From assembly GCA_024636405.1 (NCBI GenBank), contig JAGXHC010000278.1, positions 1 to 20,055 of the forward strand: a stretch of 20,055 bases of DNA, read 5' to 3'. Both the position numbers and the translations under genes were made by a program. Positions 1 through 8,066 of the stretch are shown one piece after another; within the stretch, counting starts at the first letter, position 1; every line of letters starts with the position of its first letter. The notes beneath the pieces are model-generated. The model worked only from the letters and a program-made list of their open reading frames with translations, made no database searches and was not told the DNA's origin. This DNA is from Sulfitobacter sp. (GTDB lineage Bacteria; Pseudomonadota; Alphaproteobacteria; Rhodobacterales; Rhodobacteraceae).

Positions 1-1029
1 GGCGGCATCCAACATGCCGTCGGGCGCAAAACGTTCCGCAATGGTGTGCCACCGCAGCGACATATCCTGCGTCTGGTTGTAATAGGCCAGCAATTCCTTC
101 CACGGGCTGGCTATGTCCTTGTAGGCCGCAAGTGCAGCAACAAGAGCGCCGACAGTGATGTCACCCCTGATCACAAGATAGCCACCGAAGATGTAGAAAA
201 AGAACGGCGTCAGCTGCGTGATGAAGTTGTTTATAAACTTCATGAAGAATTTCTTTTTGAAGATATCCAGCCGGATGAAGAACAACTTTCCCAACCGATC
301 GGAAATCATGGCCATTCGGTAACGCGCGCCGCCATTTGTGCGCAATGCAGCGGCGCCCACAGCACCCTCGCCGATCTCGGCGGCCAACGCGCGCACCTGG
401 TGCACGCGTTGCTTGTTCAAGGCATTGATGCGTCTTTGCAGCCTTGGGACCAGCCATGCCTGAAGCGGAATCAAGGCGCAGGCCGCAAGACCGAACGTAA
501 AGCTCTGGATAAACAAAAACGCCAGTATCGTTACCATTTGCCCCGCCTGCAGCACCGGTTGGGCCAGCGCATCACCCATCAGCCCCCCCATCGGTTCGGA
601 TTCCGCCGTGATCATGGAGACCAGTTCTCCCTGACTGGTCCGCTCGAAATATGACGCTGGAAACCGCATTATCCGCGCAATAAGCGTATATCTCAGCCGC
701 CGCAAAAGCCGCTCTGACACCACGCCCATCATCGTGTTGATGCGCATCTTCATCATGCCGTGCACAAACACCGAAAGCAGGAAGAGACCGCACAACAAAC
801 CCAACAGGACGGTCTGGGACATCTGTACGCCGTAAACGTCGACCACCGATGCCTTTGCGCCGATTGCGTCATTGATGATGCGTTTCGGCAATTCCAGAGT
901 GAGATAGAGCAATGGAAAAAGTGTGATCGTGGCAAGCAGCAAGAGCAGTTGGTCACGCTTGGAGTATTTCCAGATGAATGCGAAAATTGAGCGTTCGATG
1001 GCTGTGATCCATTCAGTCCTGGCGCGCAT
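1..1029 (-). CDS. ABC exporter, transmembrane domain (partial, runs off left edge)
   Basis: The minus frame is open from an ATG at 1029 to the window edge, giving 343 codons with no stop. An in-frame TAG lies three codons upstream of the ATG, so this is the first possible ATG. The protein is the membrane half of an ABC exporter of the MsbA/multidrug type: hydrophobic segments lie near residues 27-46, 72-92, 155-195 and 265-305. It carries family hallmarks such as LELPKRIINDAI (45-56), SYFERTSQGELVSM near 126-139, and GALVAALAAYKDIASPWKELL near 294-314. The ATP-binding domain, if fused, lies outside the window. The substrate cannot be told; lipid, drug or peptide export are all possible. No strong ribosome binding site is visible before the ATG. 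It follows the universal stress gene in the same direction after about 250 bp. Confidence 0.85.
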   Translation of the reverse strand, partial: MRARTEWITAIERSIFAFIWKYSKRDQLLLLLATITLFPLLYLTLELPKRIINDAIGAKASVVDVYGVQMSQTVLLGLLCGLFLLSVFVHGMMKMRINTMMGVVSERLLRRLRYTLIARIMRFPASYFERTSQGELVSMITAESEPMGGLMGDALAQPVLQAGQMVTILAFLFIQSFTFGLAACALIPLQAWLVPRLQRRINALNKQRVHQVRALAAEIGEGAVGAAALRTNGGARYRMAMISDRLGKLFFIRLDIFKKKFFMKFINNFITQLTPFFFYIFGGYLVIRGDITVGALVAALAAYKDIASPWKELLAYYNQTQDMSLRWHTIAERFAPDGMLDAA

Positions 1030-1071
1030 CCGGGTCTACCAAACTGCATGCCCCGTACCAGACAGTAGCAA

Positions 1072-1266
1072 CTAAACGGCCATCTGGCCAAATTTTTGTG
1101 CATCGAGGTGGCCCTGCAGCGCACCAAGTTCATTTACGCCCGATGGCAACATGAATGCGCCGTCCTGGCTTCGGGCGTCGTAGCTATTGTTCGGGCCCTT
1201 GTCTGTGCCGACTTTGCCGCGCGGCAGCGCTTGCACAGACAATTTCCCGAACTGAGCATAGCGCAT
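1072..1266 (-). CDS. Doubtful 64-codon hypothetical ORF
   Basis: This is the only minus-strand frame of any size in the 249-bp gap between the exporter start and the universal stress gene stop. Its ATG lies 12 nt downstream of the stress gene stop, which would fit co-transcription, but no convincing ribosome binding site precedes it. The predicted protein is hydrophilic, without membrane segment, signal peptide or recognised motif. A short GGCC-ATCT-GGCC hairpin (about 1079-1090) overlaps its end and is flanked by a T-rich stretch on the plus strand, so part of the gap may be a weak terminator. It could be a remnant or a chance frame. Confidence 0.2.
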   Translation of the reverse strand: MRYAQFGKLSVQALPRGKVGTDKGPNNSYDARSQDGAFMLPSGVNELGALQGHLDAQKFGQMAV

Positions 1267-1278
1267 TTTCTGTCGGCA

Positions 1279-2118
1279 TCAGCGTGAAAACATGACGGGC
1301 AATCCGGCATGTTTGAGCAGGTCGCGGGTGGCCGTACCGATCACGAAATCATAGGCACGCGAATGACCAAATGCGCCAATCGCGATAAGATCGGCACCGT
1401 TTTCAAACGCGACCTTGCTCAGGGCGGTCGCTACGCCGGGGCTTTCCCAGCTTTTTTCCATCACAGTCGTGGTGATGCCGTGCCGCGCAAAAGCAGCAGC
1501 AAGATCGCTTGAAAGAAAATCGTTTTCATCTGCGCGGCTGTTGTCGTTGACGCGCAAAATATGCGCCTGATCACCATCCTGAAGCAGCCCGAGCGTATCA
1601 TGTGCCGCTCTGGTGGCTTCGCGTGTTCCATTCCATCCAATCAGCACGGAACGGCCCAGCGTGTCCGCGTTGAAACCAGTAGGCACCACAATCACCGGAC
1701 GCCCGCATTCTCTGATCACGGTTTCAAGCATGCGAATTTGCGCGCCGCTATCGCCCTCTGATCCTGCGGCTGCCATCACCACAAGGTCGGCACAGCGCGC
1801 GCTTTCGACAATGCGGTCCGCGGCTGGCTGGTTTTCGCTTTTGATCAGACGCCATTCGGAGACAAAATCTTCTGTGTGGGTATGCCGGTCAAAGATCGCC
1901 TTGAGGGCGTCGGCATGACCGGTTTGCGACACGCTGTAGCTGACAAAGATGGCGTCTGGCACGTGCATCGCAATCGCCGGGTACACCATGAGCGTCTCAA
2001 CGGTGTGCAATCCGATCAAGTGCGCATCATGTCTGCGGGCCAACACGGCTGCGGCTGTCAGCAGGCTTTCTGCGCTGGCCTCGGATGTGAGACAGACGAG
2101 GATGGTCTTGATGGTCAT
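1279..2118 (-). CDS. Universal stress protein, tandem UspA domains
   Basis: The 279-residue protein starts at the ATG at 2118, preceded by AAGGAA at good spacing; the frame extends upstream but that part lacks protein character. The start MTIKTILVCL is a typical Usp beta strand, and the length fits two fused UspA domains of about 140 residues. The second domain keeps the nucleotide-binding pattern G-x2-G-x9-G-T in GAFGHSRAYDFVIGTAT near the C-terminus, so it probably binds ATP; the first domain has the weaker AAAGSEGDSG. Such proteins are cytoplasmic and support survival under stress or low oxygen. A perfect FNR box about 150 bp upstream suggests induction when oxygen is low. It lies downstream of, and in the same direction as, the flavin monooxygenase gene, but its own regulatory site suggests separate transcription. 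Confidence 0.9.
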   Translation of the reverse strand: MTIKTILVCLTSEASAESLLTAAAVLARRHDAHLIGLHTVETLMVYPAIAMHVPDAIFVSYSVSQTGHADALKAIFDRHTHTEDFVSEWRLIKSENQPAADRIVESARCADLVVMAAAGSEGDSGAQIRMLETVIRECGRPVIVVPTGFNADTLGRSVLIGWNGTREATRAAHDTLGLLQDGDQAHILRVNDNSRADENDFLSSDLAAAFARHGITTTVMEKSWESPGVATALSKVAFENGADLIAIGAFGHSRAYDFVIGTATRDLLKHAGLPVMFSR

Positions 2119-2261
2119 GGTTTTTTCCTTTCTTACATCAGATCGACTTTTGCAGATCGGCGCATTGCTTTGGAAAAATGCGTGGATGGCCATTGCACCA
2201 GCATGATCCACCATACCGCTATGGGCCATCCTATGCATAGCAGGTGCGACGCGATTGCGAA

Positions 2262-2275
2262 TTGATCTGGATCAA
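2262..2275 (-). promoter_or_regulatory. FNR/FnrL box for the universal stress gene
   Basis: TTGATCTGGATCAA is an exact match to the FNR consensus TTGAT-N4-ATCAA. It lies in the 213-bp gap between the monooxygenase stop and the universal stress gene start. If it acts as a class II activator site centred at -41.5 on the minus strand, transcription would begin near 2227, and the expected -10 position (2234-2239) reads TATGCA, an acceptable match. The remaining gap up to 2331 holds two mutually exclusive short inverted repeats (CCTGCG/CGCAGG and TCGGGCA/TGCCCGA, 2292-2326) just past the monooxygenase stop. These may be a weak terminator, though no T-run follows. Confidence 0.75.
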
Positions 2276-2331
2276 TTCTGCCGGGGATCATCCTGCGGTT
2301 CGGGCATGCTAACGCAGGTTGCCCGACTGGA

Positions 2332-4203
2332 TCACACAGCCGTCATGACCCCGTCGAAGAAGTCCATGATCGCATCAAAGGCATCCAGCGGCAACACCTG
2401 CGACACAAACTGATCCGGGCGCACGATCACGAGCGCGCCTTGGCTCCGGTCTATGCCACGGTGATCGAATATATCCGGACCGTTCTTCAGATCCGGACAA
2501 AACGCCTTTTCATAGTCGATCAAGCCGTATTTGCCTTTGCGCGGCAACAACGCGTCCGGCAGCGTCTCAAGCTTCATGTCCTGATGCGGCGCCTGAAATA
2601 CCGCCCGCAGATCAATAACACTGTCGATATCGCCGCCCTTGGGCGTAAAGCGCGCAACAGGACCATCCATCAAAAACCGGCACAATTCAGCAATATGCCC
2701 GCCGGGTTCGCCTGCGTCCCCAGAGGGGGCGAATGCAATCAGACGCCAGCGGCCATCGGCCTTGAGGACATGACCCAGGTGCATGGCCCTGGCATCGCCC
2801 AGCCGGATCACCGGTGCGGAATGAAACCGCATACCGGTGGTGAACCCGGTGGCCAGTGCCTGATGCGCGCCCGCACCGGTCAGCATCGACGGGTCATAAC
2901 GGGTCTCGACACCGGCGGTATAGCGCCCGTGTTTCTTGAAATAGCGCTGGAACTGCGCGGCCTCGGCGGCATCTTTGGGCTTGGCGCTGAACAAACGCGC
3001 CATGTCCTTGTCAAATTCGATCAACTCTTTGGCCTTGGCTTGCCGTTCTTGTGAATAGGTGTCCAGCAGGGCAGGCAATGCACGCCCGCGCAGCACCGCA
3101 GCCAGCTTCCAGCCCAGATTGAAGGTATCCGCCATCGACACATTCATCCCCTGCCCCGCTTTCGGGCTGTGCGTGTGACAGGCGTCACCGGCAATAAAAA
3201 CACGCGGCATCCGTGTTCCGCGCTCAACCTCGGGCACATCGTCGAAGGCATCACAGACACGCTGGCCGATTTCATAGGCGGACCACCATGCGATTTCCCT
3301 GACGTCCAGCGTAAAGGGCGCGAGGATTTCGCGCGCCTTGGCAATCAACATTTCAGCGGTCACATTGCGGTCTGCGGCGCGTTCTTCGCCGTGCAGTTCA
3401 TCCAGTTCGATATACATCCGCACCATAAACCCGCCTTCGCGCGGAATGATCAGGATGGCACCGTGATCCGCCGACTGTATTGCCGCCTTAAGCCGGATGT
3501 CAGGAAAATCGGTGACGGCCAACACATCCATCACCCCCCAAAGCTGTCGCGCCGCTTCGCCTTTCAGCGCATGACCCATGCAATGGCGCACCACGCTGCG
3601 CGCCCCGTCACACCCCACGACATATCTGGCGCGGATGGTTTCGGTGGGGGTGTCACCATCAAGGCAATTGAACGTCGCGGTGACGGGATAATCGGGATCG
3701 TCGGTTGTGTGCAGTTCAACCAGTTCGCGGTTGTAGTCGGGCGTCAGCCTGCGCGCGGAATTTCGCATGATCTCAAGATAGAAATCATGCACCCGCGCCT
3801 GATTGAGAATGACATGCGGCATCTGCGACAGATCGTCTTCGACGTCCGCGATCCGGTCGGCACGGGCCAGCCCGGCACCGACCTGCGCAGGCCGCCAGAA
3901 CGCGACTTCGTTGACCCAATAGCTTTCCTTAAGAACCTTTTCAGCAAATCCGAACGCCTCGAACATCTCAACCGAGCGGCACGCGATTCCGTCCGCCTGA
4001 CCCACCTGCAACGGCCCCGGTTTGCGCTCTGTTATGCGGGTTGTGATATCTGGAAAGGCCGCAAGCTGTGCTGCAAGCGTCAGCCCCGCCGGACCACAAC
4101 CCACGATCAGAACATCGACCATGCTGCACGCACACGGCGCGTCTTCGACGACTTGCGCCACCGCAGGATCGCCCGGATGATATCCATTCAAATGATACTG
4201 CAT
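2332..4203 (-). CDS. FAD-dependent aromatic monooxygenase (3-hydroxybenzoate 4-monooxygenase/phenol hydroxylase type)
   Basis: This 623-residue protein is a class A flavoprotein hydroxylase. It has the FAD dinucleotide motif GCGPAG at 35-40, the DG motif in VVGCDGARSVVR near 195-206, and the GD motif in VFIAGDACHTHSPKAGQGMN near 335-354. The length and the C-terminal portion (about 440-623) fit the phenol 2-hydroxylase subfamily with a thioredoxin-fold tail. The N-terminus MQYHLNGYHPGDP is of the MobA (3-hydroxybenzoate 4-monooxygenase) type. Such enzymes use NAD(P)H and oxygen to hydroxylate an activated ring. The ATG follows a GGGACAGG-like ribosome binding site. It lies 60 bp downstream of the dimethylformamidase-like gene and is probably in one operon with it. 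The substrate is inferred only by family; a hydroxylated heteroaromatic acid fits the neighbours as well as 3-hydroxybenzoate does. Confidence 0.85.
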   Translation of the reverse strand: MQYHLNGYHPGDPAVAQVVEDAPCACSMVDVLIVGCGPAGLTLAAQLAAFPDITTRITERKPGPLQVGQADGIACRSVEMFEAFGFAEKVLKESYWVNEVAFWRPAQVGAGLARADRIADVEDDLSQMPHVILNQARVHDFYLEIMRNSARRLTPDYNRELVELHTTDDPDYPVTATFNCLDGDTPTETIRARYVVGCDGARSVVRHCMGHALKGEAARQLWGVMDVLAVTDFPDIRLKAAIQSADHGAILIIPREGGFMVRMYIELDELHGEERAADRNVTAEMLIAKAREILAPFTLDVREIAWWSAYEIGQRVCDAFDDVPEVERGTRMPRVFIAGDACHTHSPKAGQGMNVSMADTFNLGWKLAAVLRGRALPALLDTYSQERQAKAKELIEFDKDMARLFSAKPKDAAEAAQFQRYFKKHGRYTAGVETRYDPSMLTGAGAHQALATGFTTGMRFHSAPVIRLGDARAMHLGHVLKADGRWRLIAFAPSGDAGEPGGHIAELCRFLMDGPVARFTPKGGDIDSVIDLRAVFQAPHQDMKLETLPDALLPRKGKYGLIDYEKAFCPDLKNGPDIFDHRGIDRSQGALVIVRPDQFVSQVLPLDAFDAIMDFFDGVMTAV

Positions 4204-4263
4204 TCAACCCTGTCCCGCTTTGATGGCGCTGCGCATTTGACCGCACCCCGGCGATCGCGGCGT

Positions 4264-6492
4264 TCAGTCCCCGGCAAATCGACGCACCACGTTTTCAAGC
4301 ATCCGCGACACGCCGTTATCGCCACCGTTATGATTGAGACTGCCGCAAAAACTGATCGAGCCGACAGAGAAAAGCGCGCCGCCGTTGGGTTTGGGGCAAA
4401 ATATGATCTCGGCGCGGATCAGATCAGCGGGGTCTTCGCCGGTTTCTGTCTGAATATGCGAAAGCAGTTCTTCGGGGACCGCCACAAAACTGTCGCTGTG
4501 GTTTTCGCTGACGGCCAGAATGACAGTGCCCGCAGGCGTACCCAGCTCTTGATCCGCCCGGTCCAGTTCAAACCCCGCAGCGCCACCCCCGCTAAGCCCG
4601 TAATCACCAAGCTTTTCTTCGGTGACACCGTCGAAAATCCAACTGACATCTTGGTCAAAGCTTGCCTCGGTGCGCCGGTAATACGATCCTTCAAACAACC
4701 CTTGCGCAGAAAACCCGACCCCGACAAGTTGCTGCGGTGGGCGGCCGTTACGCCGCCACAGCCCACCATATCCGCCATCCAACTGATGATTGGATTCGCC
4801 TGCGTTAGGCGACCAGGCTCGGATACCGCCCTCTGCGCGGCGCAGTTCAATCACACCCGGAAGGGTCGGAATACGGGCGATCTTCCAGTAAAAACCGTTG
4901 CCGCCCAGATAGACCAGCTTGCCACCGCCATCGGCATAGGTCTGCAAGTCATCCAGCATCCCGGCCGTGTGATATTCAGGATGCGACCCGGTCAGCACGG
5001 TCGCGTACCCCTCGATCAGCGCCGCACCTTCGTCATCAAGGTCTTCATCCGTGATCACATCAAACGCAATGCCGCGCTGTTCCAGCCAGTAAAGCAGATG
5101 CGTATCAGCCGAAAAATGGCGCAAGCCCGAACCGGCGGCGTCAGGGAATGTCAGGTAACCCGGACGGACCGTCAGCATCGGCCTGAGCCGCGAAGAGATC
5201 GACACACCCGTGCCGTCGGGGTGAAAGTTATAGGTCGAGCGGCCATAAACCGGATAATCATCCGCATTAAAGGGCGTCGCACCCCAGTCCGCCATCCGTG
5301 CGCGCAATGCCGCGTCACAATTGCCGCGCGCGTGATTGGCATAGGCCTGATGCGTAAAGGTGGACGCCAGAAAACAGACCTTGTTGCGCGGCCCGTCGCG
5401 GGGCGGCATTACATAGAACGGCAAGATGTCCTGATGCCCGTCCTTGCGCAGCCGAACCCCGTAGACGCCACTGGGCGTGCCGTCCGGGACCGTCAGATCA
5501 AAATCCACCTCCCATCCGCAATCATAAAGATCGTCCTCGTGGAAATGAATGGCGCCGTATTCGCCGCGCGCGTTTTGCCAGTGCATCTGTTCGCCCGTCC
5601 AGCCGGACCCACGCATCGCGCGGTAGGGGATATTCACCAGCCGCCCTGACAGGCCGCGCGGCCCCTTGTCATGAATGCTTTGCGTCTCGACGCCGATGGA
5701 AAAATCCCACCACGCCAGAACCGCACCGTGCGGGGCGGCATCCGGGCGCGGCGGCGGCGTGTCCGCCCGGTGCGCCCCGCCCAAAAGCGCCGGATCTTCG
5801 AGACGACCATTGAAATGATCATGCGATCTGGCGCCCCCCTTTCGCGCCGCAAGGATCAGCGGCACCGCGCGCGGCAGCGGTTCCAGATGCGCCGCGCCGG
5901 TTTCGATGTGCACACGACCATCGCTCAGATCCTGACAGCCAAGGACCAGCGTACCTTTCGCCACATCGTAGCCGGCCCAGACCCGCGCCCAGACTTTACG
6001 CCGCAACACTTGGGCAAGCTCAACAATCACCGGTGATGCGCCCGCCGACTGATAGGTAAAGCAAAGCGCGCCCGCCCCGCGCGTGGCAAGGTGCCAGCCG
6101 TTGCCGTCATTGTCTTGCGCGCTGGCAATCACGCCGCGCTCCTCGCGCAGCAACCAGGGCTGCAGGGTGACGGTGAACAGCACGGTTGCCGCGCTAAAGC
6201 AGGGGTCGGCCGCGACCACGGCATAAGACCCGATGTCGATATCCTGATGGCGCGCGGGAAAACTGCCCGCCAGACCGAAATCCTGCGGTTGATAGATCAG
6301 ACCGGGACCGGCGGGGTTGGGATCTGCCGACACGATCCGCACAACGTCAGCGTCATACGACCCACTGCCCTGCGCACTGATCCGCGCCGCCAGCGTGCCA
6401 CCCGGCCGCGCAGAGACGCGGTCCAGATAGCCGGTGACGGGCAGGACGTTCCTGAGCAATGCACGGTTCGCCCTTCCTCGGTTGATATCCAT
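4264..6492 (-). CDS. N,N-dimethylformamidase-like large subunit
   Basis: The protein has 742 residues from the ATG at 6492; a TTG at 6504 in the same frame would add four residues but would place its start codon almost on the AAGGGAG site. It matches the dimethylformamidase beta subunit in length and domain order: an N-terminal beta region, a LamG-like sandwich around 100-245, and a C-terminal catalytic domain from about 320. The motif GSHPEYH (about 502-508 in this numbering) supplies the His-x-Glu pair that binds the mononuclear iron in characterised dimethylformamidase. A Tyr-rich stretch PVYGRSTYN about 80-90 residues upstream probably supplies the third ligand, tyrosine. The known enzyme hydrolyses dimethylformamide to dimethylamine and formate. 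Here the neighbours (flavin monooxygenase, Mo hydroxylase) suggest a different amide or ring-opened N-heterocycle. It begins the minus operon or follows a small ORF. Confidence 0.85.
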   Translation of the reverse strand: MDINRGRANRALLRNVLPVTGYLDRVSARPGGTLAARISAQGSGSYDADVVRIVSADPNPAGPGLIYQPQDFGLAGSFPARHQDIDIGSYAVVAADPCFSAATVLFTVTLQPWLLREERGVIASAQDNDGNGWHLATRGAGALCFTYQSAGASPVIVELAQVLRRKVWARVWAGYDVAKGTLVLGCQDLSDGRVHIETGAAHLEPLPRAVPLILAARKGGARSHDHFNGRLEDPALLGGAHRADTPPPRPDAAPHGAVLAWWDFSIGVETQSIHDKGPRGLSGRLVNIPYRAMRGSGWTGEQMHWQNARGEYGAIHFHEDDLYDCGWEVDFDLTVPDGTPSGVYGVRLRKDGHQDILPFYVMPPRDGPRNKVCFLASTFTHQAYANHARGNCDAALRARMADWGATPFNADDYPVYGRSTYNFHPDGTGVSISSRLRPMLTVRPGYLTFPDAAGSGLRHFSADTHLLYWLEQRGIAFDVITDEDLDDEGAALIEGYATVLTGSHPEYHTAGMLDDLQTYADGGGKLVYLGGNGFYWKIARIPTLPGVIELRRAEGGIRAWSPNAGESNHQLDGGYGGLWRRNGRPPQQLVGVGFSAQGLFEGSYYRRTEASFDQDVSWIFDGVTEEKLGDYGLSGGGAAGFELDRADQELGTPAGTVILAVSENHSDSFVAVPEELLSHIQTETGEDPADLIRAEIIFCPKPNGGALFSVGSISFCGSLNHNGGDNGVSRMLENVVRRFAGD

Positions 6493-6493
6493 A

Positions 6494-6655
6494 TCAGCAC
6501 CCAAGCTCCCTTATTGCACGTTCAAAGATTTCCAGCGCGGCTTCCCAGCCCGGTTGCAATCTCGTCCACTTCATCGCCTTCGCCGCAACATCCACTGCCA
6601 GAATAAGCGCGGAAACCTGATCAAAAGCTGCATCCGCGTGGGGGGCGGTTGTCAC
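6494..6655 (-). CDS. Possible small protein upstream of the dimethylformamidase-like subunit
   Basis: An open frame ends with TGA one base before the ATG of the large subunit (TGATATG), an arrangement typical of translational coupling. The ribosome binding site of the large subunit (AAGGGAG) would lie inside its last codons. The frame extends back to 6742, but the upstream part overlaps the divergent operon's start and AT-richer promoter DNA. A GTG at 6655 gives a plausible 53-residue protein rich in amphipathic helix (for example GWEAALEIFERAIRELG), though without a good ribosome binding site. In dimethylformamidase operons a small subunit of about 130 residues is encoded just upstream of the large one; this ORF occupies that position but is shorter and shows no similarity I can recognise. 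It may be a novel partner or chance. Confidence 0.35.
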   Translation of the reverse strand: MTTAPHADAAFDQVSALILAVDVAAKAMKWTRLQPGWEAALEIFERAIRELGC

Positions 6656-6726
6656 TTGCGACTTGAAGCTGTCCCGATTTTGGTAGCTAAATGCAACACG
6701 CAACTGCACAGATTGGGAGAGCATAA
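6656..6726. promoter_or_regulatory. Divergent promoter region between the two catabolic operons
   Basis: This stretch is less GC-rich than its surroundings and separates the divergent operons, so both promoters should lie here or within the start of the small ORF. I see no good -35/-10 pair; the best plus-strand candidate (TTGAAG with GCTAAA after 17 bp) is weak. Two direct copies of GCAAC spaced by two bases (6693-6704) and a near-repeat of AGCTAAATGCAA (6685-6696, again at 6720-6732 overlapping the ATG) could be regulator contacts, but this is speculative. The plus operon's ribosome binding site GGGAG sits 7 bases before the ATG at 6727. Confidence 0.4.
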
Positions 6727-7590
6727 ATGCAATATCTTGCACCGAACTCGGTTGAGGATGCCGTAAAGGCGCTTGCCGGGCAGACCGGCGACTGCCGCAT
6801 TCTGGCAGGCGGGACCGATCTTTTGGTGCGGATGCGTTCGGGCATGACGGAACCCGACACGGTGCTGGACATCAAGCGGATCGAAAGCCTGCGCAGCATC
6901 ACACGCGAAGACGGCGGTTTTCGTGTTGGTGCTGCGGTTTCCGGGGCTGAAATGGGCGAAAATGCTGATCTGGTCGCGGCATGGCCCGGCGTCGTGGAGG
7001 CAACGGGCCTGATCGGGTCCACCCAAATTCAGGGCCGCGCCACGATGGCAGGGAACCTGTGCAACGCCTCGCCCGCCGCGGATTCCGTGCCTGCACTGCT
7101 TGCCGCAGACGCCGTGGTGCGCGTCGCAGGCCCGAAAGGCCAGCGCGACGTGCCGGTTGGCGAAATTCCGACCGGGCCAGGCAAAACCAGCCTTGCCGCC
7201 GGTGAATTCGTGACCTCGATCTGGTTGCCCGCCCGGCCTGACCGCGCCTCGGACGCCTATCTGCGTTTTATTCCGCGCACCGAGATGGACATTGCGGTGG
7301 TGGGTTGCGGTGTTTCGCTGGTGTTGGATGGCGACGGCGTTTGCCTTGATGCGCGGGTCGCACTTGGGGCTGTTGGGCCAACCGTCATGCTGGTGCCGCA
7401 GGCCGCGGAGGCACTTATCGGCACCACGCTGGATGACGCGGCGATGGCGGCGCTGGCGCAGGCCTGCTCTGCCGCCGCCAGCCCGATCTCAGACAAACGC
7501 GGCACCGTCGAATTCCGCACCCATGTCGCGGGCGTGCTGGCACGCCGTGCGGCCCTGATCGCGCAAACCCGCGCCGGAGGCACAGAATGA
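6727..7590 (+). CDS. Molybdenum hydroxylase, FAD-binding medium subunit (CoxM/XdhB-like)
   Basis: The 287-residue protein has the length of the FAD subunit of xanthine dehydrogenase-family enzymes. It has both flavin-contact motifs: AGGTDL at 27-32 and STQIQGRATMAGNLCNASPAAD at about 98-119, which matches the family pattern IRxxATxGGNxxNASPAAD with Gln-Gly in place of the common Arg-Asn. The subunit carries electrons from the iron-sulfur clusters to an acceptor. A GGGAG ribosome binding site precedes the ATG. The stop codon overlaps the next start by four bases (ATGA), so the subunits are translationally coupled. It acts in the cytoplasm; no signal peptide is present. It is the first gene of the plus-strand operon. 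Confidence 0.92.
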   Translation: MQYLAPNSVEDAVKALAGQTGDCRILAGGTDLLVRMRSGMTEPDTVLDIKRIESLRSITREDGGFRVGAAVSGAEMGENADLVAAWPGVVEATGLIGSTQIQGRATMAGNLCNASPAADSVPALLAADAVVRVAGPKGQRDVPVGEIPTGPGKTSLAAGEFVTSIWLPARPDRASDAYLRFIPRTEMDIAVVGCGVSLVLDGDGVCLDARVALGAVGPTVMLVPQAAEALIGTTLDDAAMAALAQACSAAASPISDKRGTVEFRTHVAGVLARRAALIAQTRAGGTE

Positions 7591-8066
7591 AAAAGATCCA
7601 CGTGACCACCACAATCAACAGTGATCCGGTCGAATTCCTGTGCGAGCCGGATGAAACGCTTTTGGATGTCCTGCGCGACCATCTTGGCCTGACCGGTTCC
7701 AAGGAAGGCTGCGGGACCGGCGATTGCGGGGCCTGTTCCGTCACGGTGGACGGGCGCCTTGTCTGTGCGTGCCTGATGCTGGGCGCAGAGGCCGAAGGAC
7801 GCCAGATTGCCACCATCGAAGGCATGGCCACCGGAGAAAAGTTGCATCCGCTGCAACAGAAATTTATCGAACATGCCGCCCTGCAATGCGGCATCTGCAC
7901 GCCCGGCATCTTGGTCGCGGCGAAAGCGTTGCTTGCCAAAAACCCCGACCCGACCGAAGAAGAAACCCGGTATTGGCTGGCGGGCAACCTGTGCCGCTGC
8001 ACAGGATATGACAAGATCATTCGCGCCGTGATGGACGCGGCATCCGACATGCGGGAGGCATCGTAA
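7587..8066 (+). CDS. Molybdenum hydroxylase, [2Fe-2S] small subunit (CoxS/XdhC-like)
   Basis: The 159-residue protein is the two-cluster iron-sulfur subunit. The plant-type [2Fe-2S] cluster is held by Cys42, Cys47, Cys50 and Cys62 (GCGTGDCGAC followed by ACL). The second cluster, unique to this family, is held by Cys101, Cys104, Cys136 and Cys138 (QCGICTPG and NLCRCTGY). All eight ligands are present, so the subunit should be functional and pass electrons from the molybdenum site to FAD. It overlaps the FAD subunit gene by four bases and shares one base with the large subunit's start (TAATG), giving a compact M-S-L gene order like that of the cox genes. Confidence 0.95.
   Translation: MKKIHVTTTINSDPVEFLCEPDETLLDVLRDHLGLTGSKEGCGTGDCGACSVTVDGRLVCACLMLGAEAEGRQIATIEGMATGEKLHPLQQKFIEHAALQCGICTPGILVAAKALLAKNPDPTEEETRYWLAGNLCRCTGYDKIIRAVMDAASDMREAS

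Noticed and set aside
46..654. A 202-codon plus-strand open frame at the left edge
   Set aside because: It is in register opposite the ABC exporter frame; the minus translation has membrane segments and family motifs, the plus one does not.
2119..2238. An upstream extension of the universal stress protein by 40 residues
   Set aside because: The ATG at 2118 has a good ribosome binding site and begins with the standard Usp strand; the extension covers the predicted promoter and leader.
3169..5649. An 826-codon open frame on the plus strand opposite the monooxygenase and dimethylformamidase-like genes
   Set aside because: It is an antisense shadow: it crosses two well-supported minus-strand genes with family motifs, and its own translation has no recognisable domain.
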